A stretch of 64,000 bases of DNA from Effrenium voratum. Its lineage: Eukaryota > Sar > Dinophyceae > Suessiales > Symbiodiniaceae. The notes below the pieces were generated by a model. That model had not been told where the DNA came from, did not search any database, and was given only the letters and a program-made list of their open reading frames with translations. Positions 1 to 11,524 of the stretch are shown piece after piece. Position numbers and translations under genes: made by a program. Every line of letters begins with the position of its first letter. The first letter of the stretch is position 1. The DNA lies in contig CAUJNA010001623.1 in assembly GCA_963377175.1 (NCBI GenBank), positions 1 to 64,000 of the forward strand, read 5' to 3'.

Positions 1-440
1 ACCCCAACCTTCCTTTCTGCCTCCCTCCCTTCCTCCGCTTTCGCTCCCCGTTCCTTCTCCCATCTTTCCTCTCTTTCCCTTCCTCCCATCCTTCCTTCCT
101 TCCTCCCTCTCTCCATTCCTCCCTTTCTTCCCTTCGCCTCCTTTCCTCCTCCTCGCTCCTTCCATCTCTCCTTCCATCCTAGCTTCCTTCCGTCCTTCCT
201 TCCTTCCTTGATTTGTTTCCCTAACTCTTTCCTCCTTCCCTCCTTTCCTCCTTTCGTCCCCTCCTCCCTTCTCCCATCCTCCAATCCTCCCTTCCACCCT
301 TCCTCCTCTCCTCCCGTCCTTCCTTCTTTCCTTCTTTCCTGCCTTCCTTCCTTTCCCTCCTTCCTTCCTTCCTTTCCTCCTCTCTCCCTCCCTCCCTCCC
401 TCCCTCCTTCCTCCCTCCCTCCACCCCGTTACGAAAAACA
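1..440. repeat. Pyrimidine-rich simple repeat
   Basis: Almost pure C/T on the + strand, built from variants of CCTT and CCTTCC with short runs of CCCT. Open frames on either strand here only reflect the absence of stop codons in low-complexity DNA (Pro/Ser/Leu on one strand, Arg/Lys/Glu/Gly on the other). Confidence 0.9.
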
Positions 441-1250
441 TGATGAGGAAGAACGCAATCCCTGCCAATAGATATAGCACATAGAGAACAGTTTCCAGAC
501 GATGGGGGGCAGCAAGCGGAGCAGAGAGAGGTGCGACACATAGAGCAAGTGTGGAAGTTGGGAGGCATGCCAGGAACGTTGGATTTAACGTTTATGTTGC
601 AACGGGGGCAAACCCTCTACGCCGTCACCAACGCTGGCGCCCTGCCCACTTGCGCCAAGCCAAAAAAAAGGGAGAACCCGGTCTGTTCAGGGACGGACTG
701 GATGCGGAATATGTTGACTATTCGCGGCGCTTCCTGATCCATATCTCCCGCAAATAACTCCGTGTGTCGTTCCATGCTCAACATGCCCAGTGATAATACC
801 TCCTTGATGGAGATGGCCAGGATACTGACCGGCAACTTCCCTCGTCGTGGCCCGTCCGATGATGGGCGATGATGTTGCCCCAGGCGGTATCGGCCCAGCG
901 GCTCCGGCGTGGGTGCGGTGACCTGGATTCCCTTGCTGAGGCTCAGGACTCCTTTGCGGGGCCAGAGAACCCAGTCCCAACACAAAATGGAGAAGGGATG
1001 ACCAGGTTGTAGGACGTGACAGGTGTAAGAAAGTAGGTTGTTTGGGGGTTAAATGGAAAACAAGTTGCAACAAGAAAGCAAAGTTCAGAACCAGGCCCAG
1101 GAAGTCCTCGACGACCAGCCACCGGCCGCAGGACCAGGACCTTTTCCTGATGATGATGCAGGCCGCCGTGCGAGTCCAAGAAATCCCTGACAGGAGGTTT
1201 AAACTTGAGCCATACGGCCATACGGCACGTATGCATGATGATAAAACAAT
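441..1250. other. Unassigned intergenic DNA
   Basis: No gene, RNA or repeat recognised. Short overlapping frames exist on both strands, but none has a domain or a consistent coding signal. Confidence 0.5.
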
Positions 1251-1660
1251 ACGTGAACTAAACACAAAAACCAAATACCGCAACAACATCATATATATAT
1301 ATATATATATAAATAAATCAAGATTTATAAAGAAGCAAACATCTAAAACAAAATCTAATCTATACAACTATCGTTAAAACCAAACCTATCTCAAAACTGT
1401 AATACAAAAACAAGCGACCTTAAAACACTTAAATATAAAAAGCACAAATCTCAACCAAAAAAGCAAACAAAGATAATTAAAACAAGACAAGCAAATATTG
1501 CAAACCATTAATAACAATAAATGAACATAAGGCCCAACGCAACACAAGCAAACCAAAACAAACAAAGACCAAAATCAAGCCATGAGAAGAGAAAAGCAAA
1601 GAGAAACAACAAAAAACAAAACAGAAAGAAAAAGACAAAGAGAATTGCGTTCGCTTGAAA
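1251..1660. repeat. A-rich tract with (AT)n microsatellite
   Basis: An alternating AT run lies at about 1289-1312, followed by some 300 bases of strongly A-rich sequence (AAAC/ACAAA words). No coding content was recognised. Confidence 0.8.
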
Positions 1661-2689
1661 TCCGCGCCTGTTTTTCAGAACGTCGCTTTGGCACCGGCTC
1701 CATTACACACGGAACAGAAAGAGGGAAAAGGGGCCGGGGCAACGGAACCGCGGGCAGGGGCTTGGCAACGCAGACCGATCTATCGTCTACTTGTTTGGCT
1801 AGCGTCTTCCCCGTCGAGCTTTGAGCCCACAGCCACGAAAGTGCCTCGCAAACTTAAGCGTTCCACCATGCTGCTGAACGCGTGCTAACCTTGTATCTAA
1901 CTGTCTTTTTCTCTTTGGCAATGTTTCTCTGAATGCATCAGCAAATCTTGTTGACTTGCCGATGCGACAAGCTTTAGGATCCAAAGGACGCTGTCTCGCT
2001 CAGCTGTCTGAAGCAGGTAGGGCCAAAAAAAAGCCTCCGCGCGTGCACTAGAAGTTTGGGCTTAGCGAGCCCCGTCCCCGTCCTGATGAAAAGCACACAA
2101 AGGCCTCCGCCTTAGAGCGTGGGCCGCGAGGGTGTTTGCCTTGCCTTCGATCGGACGAGGAAGCGGCACATCACCCAGAACAGGACGACATCTCGCACAA
2201 AGAGCTTGTTCCGCCTTGACAAGCGATGGCACGCTTCAAATTCAACACCGATATTGAGGATTGTGCCCATTCTTGCCCTGTGGCATGAGCAATCTTTTTG
2301 CCTCGAAAAACAACTCTCCACGGTTCTCAACGCCAAAGTGCAAGAACGACCGCCTCCAAGCAATCAACTTGACAGCAGGCGCGCTTGAGCAAATGCAAAC
2401 AACGTCAGAGCTGGAATATGATACGCACAAACCGGCAAAACAGTGCAAACGCGCTTTTCTTTGCTTTAGTGCGCCATAATCACTGCGCCGCGATGAAAAG
2501 GCTCAGTCACGGTCACGCCTGGCATCTGCCATGCCATGAACGCCTCTGCGCTTTCCAAGGTTCGCCTTCTCGACCGTGACCTGCGCTGAAGGAACATGCG
2601 TCGCGGATGTTTCAGAACAAACGGAGCTGTCGCCGCGAAATAAGACACCTGCAAAAGGGGGGAATTCCCGTGGATTCCGGCTGGCGTGC
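1661..2689. other. Unassigned intergenic DNA
   Basis: Mixed-composition sequence without a recognisable gene or tandem structure. Several 60-90 codon frames on both strands overlap one another and have no family resemblance. Confidence 0.4.
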
Positions 2690-4075
2690 CCATGAGGCGG
2701 GCGTTGCACGCATTACACACATTGCTCCATTGCCCGCGTTGCGCGCTGCGGTCATTGCGCAATTTACGCGTTGCTCTTGCTCTTTTGCCCACGCTGCACG
2801 TATTGCACACAGAGCACACATGGCACACAATGGCCCGCAAGGTAACTTGCGATGGAGCAATGTGCGTTGTGGCCAAAGGAACTGCCCAATGTCTGCGTGC
2901 GCATGTTTTGTGGGCAACGCTTGCCTGTGGGCGATGAGTGCAATGCGGGCGTGGGCAATGTGCGAAATGTGGGCAATGGGCAAGTGTGTGCAATGTGTGC
3001 CGAACGGGCACCGTGCGCAACGCTCGCGCGACGCGCGCAACGTGGGCAACGAAGCGAAGCGGAGCTGAAAGGGAAATGAAGGGGGAATGAAGGGGAAATG
3101 AAGGGAGATGAAGACAGTGAAGGGGAAATGAACTGAAACGAAGGGAGATGTCGGGAAATGGCCGGAAATGAAGGGGACATCAATAGGAAAACGGGGCCGC
3201 GTGCGATTTGAAGGGGTAAATCGCAATATTGGGGTGATGAAGGGGAAGAACACGAAAATAAAGGTGGGAGAATTGACGCAACGCAAACCCTGCCTTAGCT
3301 TAACACGCAGAGGCGAAATGTCGGCGCGCTGAGCTGGATGCTCTAAAGCTCATTGCGCGCAACGTGGGCAATGGAGCGCTATGTGCAATGTGGGCTTTTG
3401 GGCAATGCGCGCGACGGAGCAAGGTGTGCAAGGCGTGACATGTGGGCAAAGAAGCAACGTGCGGAATGTGGGCAAAGGACGAAATGACTGCAATGCGATG
3501 TGGAATGCGATGTGGGCAAGGGAGCAATGTGCGCAATGTGCGCGCTGTGCGGTTGTCCGCAGCGTGTGCCATGTGTGCCACGTGTGTCTTGTGGGCAAGG
3601 GAGCAATCTGTGTCATGAGTTCTTTGTGGGCAACGTGTGCAACGTGTTCCTTGCAGGCAGCGTGTGCAATGGAGCAATGTGGGCAATGTGTGCAAATGCG
3701 AGCCGTGTGCAACGAAGCAACGTTTACAACGGGTGACATGGAGCAGTGTGTGCAGCTTGAGCCATGTCTGCCATGCGAGCGCAAAGGAGCAAGGTGTGTC
3801 ATCTGTGCAACGCAGGCAATGGAGAAATTCGTGGAATGTTGGCAATGTGGGGAAAGGAAATGCACACAATGCGGGCAATGGAGCAATGTGTGCAATGTGT
3901 GCCTTGTGGGCAATGTGTGCAATGGAGCAATGTGTGCGCTGTGGGTAATGTTGGCAACGTTACGTGCGCAGTGAGTGAAATGCGGGCAATGTGTGAAAGG
4001 TGCGCAATGTGGGCAAAGGAGCCAGGTGTGCAATGTGTGCCATGTGGGCAACGGAGCAATGTGTGCAATGTGATC
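2690..4075. repeat. Degenerate 9-bp-period minisatellite
   Basis: Repeated words such as GCAATGTGT, GGAGCAATG and GTGGGCAAC recur with a period near 9 bases, densest at 3355-4075. A purine-rich patch (3060-3260) of GGGAAATGAAG-like units interrupts the array. Because 9 is a multiple of 3, all frames stay open and give Cys/Ala/Met/Asn-rich or His/Pro/Leu-rich pseudo-peptides on both strands. I do not regard these as genes. Confidence 0.85.
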
Positions 4076-4889
4076 CCGTTGAAATCATTGGTGATTGACT
4101 GCAGTCAGTGCAGCCTGCTCCTCCGCTTTCGATCTCGGCTCCTCACACGTTCAAGAAATCAAACCTTTGCAACCTCGCTTGGACTCGCCTCTCTCGCTCT
4201 TCTTCCTTCTCCTTCGGCTCCTGAGAAGTTGAAGCTGACTTGGTTTGACATAATTTCAGGAAGTCCTCCTTCTTTTCCTTGGCCCTCTCCATGTCCTGAT
4301 CAAATGGGTGAGTGGGAATGACTGTGAGGCAGATCAAAGCGCCTGCCTGCCGCTCTGCCGGTGTGGGGCCCAGCGGCGAATAGCTTCGCGCCTGCGCGTG
4401 ACATAGACTAGAGCGCCCAACTCTCCTGGAGAAGCACTTCAGTTCAGCGCATAAAGGTTTCACCGCGACAGATGCGTAACTTGAAGAGAAAGCCGAGCGG
4501 GGTCAAAGAAACGACTCAGGAAGTGGGTTTAAGGACTTCAGTATTTATGGACAATAGAAAACAGGTCTCATATCCGCCAACAACACACAGACATAAGAAA
4601 TGCTCCTTACCTCTTTACCTGTTACCCCCCTTACCCCTCCCCAGGGGCACCACAGACTATACCACGCTTCGAAGACGCTTCACTAAATGTGTTCATTGTG
4701 CGGGCTTGCGCAACTCAGTTTGTCAAAAACATTGGGGTGTTCGATTCCCCCCGGGTCCGCTTTCGCATCCTTAGCAGCTCCAGCGGCACATCGCCAGCAT
4801 CACCTGCATCCGCATCAGCGCCTGCCAAGGATGCGGATGATGCAAGTGATGCTGGGGATGTTGCCCATGCTGGTGCAGGAACATCCGGA
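4076..4889. other. Unassigned DNA between two tandem arrays
   Basis: No gene recognised. It contains a C-rich stretch near 4625-4650 and GAT-rich words near 4800-4870 before the purine-rich satellite begins. Confidence 0.4.
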
Positions 4890-6086
4890 AATGAAGGGGG
4901 GAAAGGGGGAAAAGGATCTCAACAGGGAAAGGGGGGGAAAGATCTCAGGGAGGAAAGGGAGAAGATCGGAAAAATACCTTAGGAGAAAAGGGGGGAAAGA
5001 TCTTTGGGAGGAAAAGGGGAATCTTTCTTTGGGGGAATGGGACGGGATCTCAAACGCGAAAGGGGGAAAAAGACTTTGGGAAGAGAAGGGTGGAGATCTT
5101 GGGGGGAAAAGGCCTTTGGGGGAAAGGGGGGGGAAAGATCTTAGGGAGGAAAAGGGAGAAGAACTCAGGGTCGGAAAAGGCCTTAGGGGGGACAGGTGCT
5201 CGTTGAGATGTTCTCCCTTTTCCTCCCTAAGATCTTTGGCCACCTTTCCCTGTTTGCCTTTTTCCACCAGATCTTCTCCCTTTCCTCTCTAAGATCTTTT
5301 CCACCCCTTTCCCTTTCCCTGTTGAGATCCTTTCCCCTCTTTCCCCCCTACGGCCTTCCCCCCGCTGAGATCTTCTTCCTATTCCTCCTTAAGATCCTTT
5401 GCCCCCTTTCCCTGTTGAGATCCTTTCCCCCTGTTGAGATCATTTCTCAACTTTCCCCACTAAGGCCTTTGCCTCCAGATCTTCTGCCTTTCCTCCCTAA
5501 GATCTTTTCCCACCCCTTTCCCTGCTGAAATCCTTCCCCCCTTTCCCCCCTAAGGCCTTCCCCCCTGAGATCGTCTGCCCTTTCCTCCCTAAGATCTTTC
5601 GCCACCTTTCCCTGTTGAGATCCATTCCCCCTTCCCCATTAAGGCCCTTTCTCCCTCTAAGTTGTTTCCAATGATTTCCCCCTCTCCTTGTTGAGATCCT
5701 TCCCACCTTTCCCCCCTAAGGCCTTTTCCCTCCTAGGATCTTCTCCATTTTCCTCCCTTTCCCCCCCTTTCCCCCCTAACCCACCCCTGAGATCTTTTCC
5801 CTTTCCTCCCTGAGATCTTTCCCCCCCTTTCCCTGTCGAGATCCTTTTTTCCACCCTAAGGCCTTACCCCCAGCTGAGATCTTCTCCCTATTCCTCCCTA
5901 AGATTTTTTGCCCCCTTTCCTTGTTGAGATCCTTTCCCCCCTAAGGCCTTTCCAGATCTTCTCCCTTTTCCTTCCTAAGGTTGTTTCCCCGCTTTCCCTG
6001 TTGAGATCCGTCCCACCCTTTCCCCCCCAAGGCCTTTCCCCGCCTGAGAGCTTCTCCCTTTTCCTTCCTAAGACCTTCCCCCCCCC
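4890..6086. repeat. ~90-bp satellite, left array
   Basis: The unit consists of GATCTCAACAGGGAAAGG, then AGATCTTAGGGAGGAAAAG, then AGGCCTTAGGGGGGAAAG. It therefore carries regularly spaced AGATCT and AGGCCT palindromes in an otherwise purine-only strand. From 4890 to about 5190 the purine strand is on top; from about 5195 to 6086 the pyrimidine strand is on top, so the array inverts head to head near 5195. The same satellite resumes on the far side of element A1, which is inserted into its pyrimidine-up part. Confidence 0.9.
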
Positions 6087-6298
6087 TGTGTTCTGTTTTC
6101 CAGACCATTGATCTCCCGCAACATTTGGCTCAAGGCCCCTTTTGCATAATCACGACCATCCGAGCGTGAGGACAAAAGAGCCACTGCAGGTTATCCACAA
6201 GACAATCCACCAGGGACAATCCATCCTCCAATCATCCATTACTGGCATGTTGGACTCTCTCCGGAATAGATCCAGGGACCAACAACGACCGGGCCTCA
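6087..6298 (+). repeat. A1 5' LTR
   Basis: Starts TGTGTTCTG after a C9 tract and ends GGGCCTCA just before the primer binding site. The segment from GCGTGAGGACAAAAGAG (6164) to CAACGACC matches 16842-16980 closely. Compared with the 3' copy it lacks about 50 bases just before GGGCCTCA. A conserved pyrimidine tract plus CAG (TTCTGTTTTCCAG, about 6090-6103) resembles a 3' splice acceptor and also occurs in the relics near 48.84 and 50.71 kb. Confidence 0.75.
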
Positions 6299-6303
6299 AT
6301 TTG

Positions 6304-6318
6304 TGGTAGCGGAGCGGG
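6304..6318 (+). promoter_or_regulatory. A1 primer binding site (candidate)
   Basis: TGGTAGCGGAGCGGG begins 5 nt after the LTR end. It starts with TGG, as primer sites complementary to a tRNA CCA end do. It resembles the complement of the initiator-Met tRNA 3' end (10 of the first 12 bases against the vertebrate sequence as I remember it). The dinoflagellate tRNA itself was not available. Confidence 0.5.
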
Positions 6319-6342
6319 TTTTCCGCAAAGATCCAAGGGAAG

Positions 6343-7672
6343 ATGTCATCAGATGGAGAAGGCTTCATGGAAGCCTATACAAGTTCGGCAAAGCCGAGCT
6401 ACACGGAGGAAACACTTAATTTATCGATGACCGCCAAGCAGCCGCCATCGTACGACGGAAAAGTCAGCTGGTTCAGGTGTGAAGAACTCGTGGACGACTG
6501 GGTGACCATCACCACAGTAGAAGCAGCCGAGGTCCATTGCTTCAGAGCAGACTCGCTGGAGATGCTTACATGTACACGGCCTCCAAAATGACCTTTTGCA
6601 AGATCCTGATGAAGGAGTCAACTATTTCAAGAACACGCTGAAGAAGTACTTCTTGAAAGGTGCGACCAACGTGTATCTGTACAGACTCCTCAGTTTCTTC
6701 AACCACAGAAGGCAGAACCAAGAGTCCCTCATTTTTACCTCAAAGTTCGAAATCCTTCTCATGAGATTGAAGGCAGCATGGATGGACTTGATGCCAATCT
6801 TTACGGCACAGTCTCCATCATTTCGACAGTCCGTAGAGGACGCAAATGCAAGAAGAGCACCGCCTCCAGCCCTGCTAAATGAGGACGTCCTACAGTCCTC
6901 AGACAATATATCCAAGGGCAGCTGGCATGCAATCCAGCGTTTTACCCAGGCAATCGAACCAATGAAGGACATCATCTCCTACGAGTACATCCCGGCCGAG
7001 ACCAAGTTTACTCTTGCAAACGGAGAGACCGCCAGGGTAAATTGGACCCTGCATCTTCGATATCACACAACACCTCCACGCAGTACGAACATCGACATCC
7101 TTGAACGAGGAACTGTACCGATCCTTCTCAGCATCAGCCAGATGCGGAACCTCTACATGACCATCGAGCACACACCTCAATGTGACAAGATCACATGCAA
7201 GGCCTTTGGCATGAACCGTCAAGCAGTTCCAGTATCCGGTGCAGGAAATGCACTCGTCGATCTCGGTGGAGTTGCAAGAGTGAAGGCACATGGAGAATTT
7301 GCTCACAAGGGCCTCACAAACTATGTCTATGACGATGATAACAGCATCAAATTTCCCTCCGGGGAGCTCACCAGGAGCGAAACTGTTTGTGCAGCAAAAT
7401 CATCCGAGACAAAGGAGGACCTAGCAACTCTTAAGATCATTGGGTCTCAAAAGCAGGACCGTTGGATCCTTGACAAGACAAGCAGCTCATCCGTGTGCAC
7501 ATTACGCCCCGAAAGGCGCTGTTCACACCAAATGGAGCCAAGGAATGTCCAATCAATCCTGATCACATCAGCCGAGAACGTACCACGGAAATCATTGATG
7601 CATCCGCAGGTGGAGATCCAGACATCTTGGAAGACAATTGGAGACTTACATCCCAGGCAAATAAACCGATGA
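6343..7672 (+). pseudogene. A1 gag and protease remnant
   Basis: Two overlapping frames (6343-6591 and 6596-7672) joined by a frameshift. The second frame holds a helical gag-like segment (LYRLLSFFNHRRQNQESL and following). After it comes the C-terminal half of a retropepsin: a flap-like FTLANGETARV, then ILERGTVPILLSISQMRNL. The catalytic Asp-Thr/Ser-Gly half is not present, so a deletion between gag and protease is likely. The last 80 codons of the frame look out of register with the original protein. Confidence 0.6.
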
Positions 7673-7828
7673 TTAACCTGTGGATAGGTAAGACCATTTT
7701 CACCTTCTCGGACAATTCGCTGGATCATCGACAAGAGGGGCCAGTCGACTATTGAGCCAGATCCTTTCGCACCATCCTCAGAAGAACCAACATCGCTTCC
7801 GCTTGCCCTAGGCAGAATCCACAAGCGA

Positions 7829-9346
7829 TTGTCGAATCCAGAAGAGTTGAAGAAACTCCATCTGCAGCATCATCACATGACCACAGATCAATTTCGATTT
7901 AGAACCCGAGCACTTCATTTGCCGAAATCAACATTCGATCTATTTGACAAGATCCGAAGTGAGTGTGAAGTTTGCCAAGTGGCGAAACATGCACCATCAC
8001 GAAGCAAGACAAGCGGACTTCGAGCGGACACCTTTGGTGACATGACATTCTTTGATCACTGTCAAGTTCCTCTTGGAACTGGAGAACACATCATTGTTTT
8101 TGTCATCCTGGACGGAGCAACAACATTGCTCACTGCAGAGGCAGTGACAACTACGCAAGAAGTCGAGAACATCACTGTCCTCAGGAACTATTTTGACCAG
8201 TACCACTTGCAGCCCCCCTTCTGTGGGCCTGGCTCCACGCATCAGCGAAGAGCAAGCGGCCGAACTTTGGCGGCAACCTGCTTGACCTCAAGGGCGCCAT
8301 GAATATCCAGTAGCTCAACAAAAGAGAAAGCTTCCATGCTTGGCTCGCCGTCTTGGACGTGGAGCAGCAGCTTCCGTCCTTCATGCACACTGGGCAATCA
8401 CCATGTGGGTGGCAACTAGCATGAGACATTTCATCAGATCAAGGTCGCGAAGTCAAGACGTTTGGCGACTTGATCGCATTAAGTTGTCGCAGATCAAGCC
8501 TTCATGACAGATACATGGGAACATTTTTATCAGTCACTTGACATCACTCCGATATCTCTGGGACCAAATACACCATGGCCAAATCGAGCTGAAGCAGCAG
8601 TTCAAGCAGGCACTGCACCTGCAACACTGAAGAAAGTGACCTATAGGCAACTGGTGAAGGCCGCTGCAACTGTCAGGAATCAGACCGTCACCTACGGGGG
8701 AGTAACACCATTGGAGCTCGCATTCGGAAGACGACCAGCAGATCTCATCCAACTCGATGTCGCAACTCCAACTCAGTTGACGATTGACAGGAATGAGGAA
8801 GAGATGACAGCCATCCAGATAAAGCAGCTGTCAAAGCAAGCTTTCCAAGAAGCACGTCAATCCGAGGACATCCGACGAGACCTTGCTCAAAATCTCCGAA
8901 TGAGTTCAAAGCCTCTTCAGGTGAAGGACAAGGAATTTTACTGGCAGGAAGACAAATCCAAGATTCGTTCCGATGGAAGCAAGGGAGGAATATGGCTAAA
9001 AGGAAAAGTCATTTCCATTGAAGAAGCGATGGTAGGACTTGATCTTGGGACTCGACTCATCAAGGTTAACATGACGAAGCTCAGGAAGGATGAGACCATC
9101 CCTCCGGGGAAACCCGGAATTGACCTTCTGTTACCTGAAGAGCGAGAATCCTTGCAGAAGGAGCAACCAGGCTCCTCTGTAGATACCAAGCAAAAGGAAT
9201 CATCCGCACCAGCTCCTAAGGCAAGATCCTCAGTGCCATTACGTATCGCGGGAAAAACAACTCCAAAACCTGCAGTACCTCATCCAGCAGAGAACATGTT
9301 CGTCGAGGACCTCACATCCATTCCTGAACAAGCATTGTGTACGTAA
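7829..9346 (+). pseudogene. A1 integrase (broken)
   Basis: Frame 7829-8302 has the HHCC zinc-binding N-terminus (LHLQHHHMT... CEVCQVAKH) and the start of the DDE core (first Asp in FGDMTFFDHC). The stretch 8219-8503 is not recognisable integrase and the second catalytic Asp is not visible. Frame 8504-9346 resumes with the Glu segment (PWPNRAEAAV), AFGRRPADLIQLD, and a C-terminal module FYWQEDKSK...GGIWLKGKVISIE...VNMTKLRKDE typical of copia integrase tails. Catalytically dead as it stands. Confidence 0.75.
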
Positions 9347-10303
9347 GGGAAAGATCCACGTTCTCGAGATCTTTGCAGGAAGTGCCAGATTCAGTCAATG
9401 CTGTGCACTGTCAGGTCTTACGGTTGGGAATGCTGTGGACATCCGCACAGGATTTGATGTAATGACATCCAAGGGACGACACATGGTCATGGAGATCATC
9501 AGGGAACAAGCACGTGATGTCATCCTTATGGCACCGGTCTGTGGACCATGGTCAAATATGCAGAACATCCAGCAAGACCAGCAAAAGGTGGGGGAAAAGC
9601 GGAGACGCTACCTTCCCATGGTTGAATTTGTGGCATCCATTGCGCGTTATCAGTTGAAGCACAGAAGATATTTCATTATCGAAAATCCTCAGACATCCAG
9701 GATATGGTATCTGAAATGCATGCAGCAATTGTTTTCAGACCCATCCGTGACCTGGGGAGATTTCCATTTCTGTGCATACGGACTCAAGGATCCTGAATCC
9801 GGGCTCAGAAGTCTCAAGCCCACGAGCTTGATGCACTGTCTACCTTCCGAGGTTATGAGACCGATCTTCAGAAGGTGTACAATTTTTCCAGCTCAGTCAA
9901 ACATGAACACCAACCCCTAGAGGGAAACGCTGGTTCCTTCGGAAGCAGAACCAAACTGGCACAGGTGTATCCTTACCAGTTCTGTCAGGATCTTGCGCGC
10001 ATCATCTTACGACACTTGCAGGTGAAACCGCTTGTTGACAACGAGGTGTACCTCTTGGAGGACCTTTTTGAACCATTCACCATCAAGCAGGTTGATATCC
10101 TGAGAAAGGAGATGGAAGCCATTGACAAGGAGTTCAACATGACCAGCAGCAGTCTTGCAGTCAGAATCCAAGACCTGCCGTTCAACAAGGATGTTCAACC
10201 ATTAGTCATTCAAGATCCGCTAGTTCAAAAATTCCAGAAGACGATGAAGCAGTACCCACCTGGGACTGAAATTGATATCTTCAAGCAAGATCCTAATGAC
10301 TGA
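9340..10303 (+). pseudogene. A1 methyltransferase-like domain of pol
   Basis: Between integrase and RT a Rossmann-type methyltransferase-like domain reads VLEIFAGSARFS (motif I-like), VDIRTGFD (acidic loop), APVCGPWSN (position of a Pro-Cys catalytic loop in C5-methyltransferases) and IIENPQTSRIW (ENP/ENV-like). One frameshift near 9335 separates it from integrase and another near 9870-9900 separates it from its C-terminal part (KLAQVYPYQFCQDLARII). Cytosine methyltransferases have been reported in dinoflagellate retrotransposons. Here the Pro-Cys pair is replaced by Val-Cys, so base methylation activity is uncertain. It could instead be a structural relic. Confidence 0.55.
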
Positions 10304-11482
10304 CATCGTGGAACGGCTGCAAGAAGTTGAGACAACTGTGCATCTCATCCACTCAGTATGATGCATGCACTGCATACGTCCACACCATTGGCATCAATAT
10401 GCCTCTTACGTCACCTCCAGACGATGCAATCAAATCCTTCTGGCAGCCTGATCAGCTGAATAGAATTTGGGTCTTGCCTGCATCAAAATGCAATTGGGAG
10501 AAGTATGATCCGAAGACGTGGCATGCTGTGATGTTTTCGTCCGTTCATGAGTTCACCGATGCGCCGGCCATCAAGCCGATGCCCATTGGATCCCACGGAT
10601 GCACCTCAGCAACCTGACACACAGCAACCACCTGATCAACCGGACCATCCCATGCCTGATCCAAGACCTCCAACACCTCCGGACGAGAGCATGTCAGATC
10701 CTCCTCCGGATCCTCCACATCAGCCTGATCCCATGCCGCCAGCACCACGCAGTGTGTTTCCAGACAGTCCAGTGGATCCTTCACTACCGCCGCACGACAA
10801 GCCTGGCGGAGGAGACGCAGCGCTTCAACGGCAAAAACAGTCCATTTCATCCTCAAGTGGACTCAATCGACTGGGGGGTGATGTCTCTTTGCCGTCACAG
10901 TCGCAATCATCTCAGCCAATTCTTCCGACTGTCGTGGTACCTTCACCACCTGCGATTCTTACAAATCCCGAAGCAGAAGATGAAGATCTTGAACTGCCAA
11001 CACTTGCGCAAGAAGAAACAACCGGCAGTCCATCAAAGAAGCAGAAGACTGGGAAGAAGAAGAAGAAGAAGCCAGATGACAATGATGAGTCACCTGAGCA
11101 TTCTCCCAGACATGATCCTGCATCTTCATCCAATTATAATCCGAACAATCCAGCGAATTTGCCGGTTCAATATGAAAGTGAGGAAGAGCTGATTCCTCAT
11201 GTTCCAACCTCATCCGGCACTGGAAGTTCAGAAAGAACCATGAGATACACTGACCAGGAAGATGGAGATTCAGAAGACTCTCAGAGGACCAGATCCTACG
11301 ATGATCACCAAGCTGGTCTCGTTCTAGATGAAGCGCATTGGTCACTCATGACAGCCGAACAGAAGATCTGTGCGAACACCGGATCCTTTACGGTTCCGAG
11401 AGATATCGAAGGCAACCCTGCCCTTCTTGGACGTGTGAAAGGGACCTTCAGCCCATCGCCACGATGCGGATTCTCTCATTAG
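10304..11482 (+). pseudogene. A1 pol linker region, Pro/Asp-rich
   Basis: Frame 10547-11482 is rich in Pro, Asp, Ser and Gln, with a lysine cluster (KKQKTGKKKKKKPDDND) and an acidic DQEDGDSEDSQRTRS segment. It ends with LDEAHWSLMTAEQKICAN, a stretch that recurs on the minus strand near 49.2-49.55 kb. It is probably the unstructured spacer between the methyltransferase-like and RT domains. A frameshift near 10550 joins it to the preceding segment (10327-10617). Confidence 0.5.
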
Positions 11483-11524
11483 AAATACACAGATCAGAAT
11501 CATGTTGACCAGCTCTGCAAGAAC

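Noticed and set aside
208..568. Long Pro/Ser-rich and Arg/Glu/Gly-rich frames
   Set aside because: They lie in a pure pyrimidine/purine tract where stop codons are rare; no coding signal.
2607..4068. Cys/Ala-rich and His/Pro/Leu-rich proteins of up to 230 residues
   Set aside because: Products of the 9-bp minisatellite, open on both strands and in several frames.
4687..5267. Gly/Lys-rich and Ser/Phe/Pro-rich frames
   Set aside because: Satellite DNA read in frame; length and composition follow the repeat unit.
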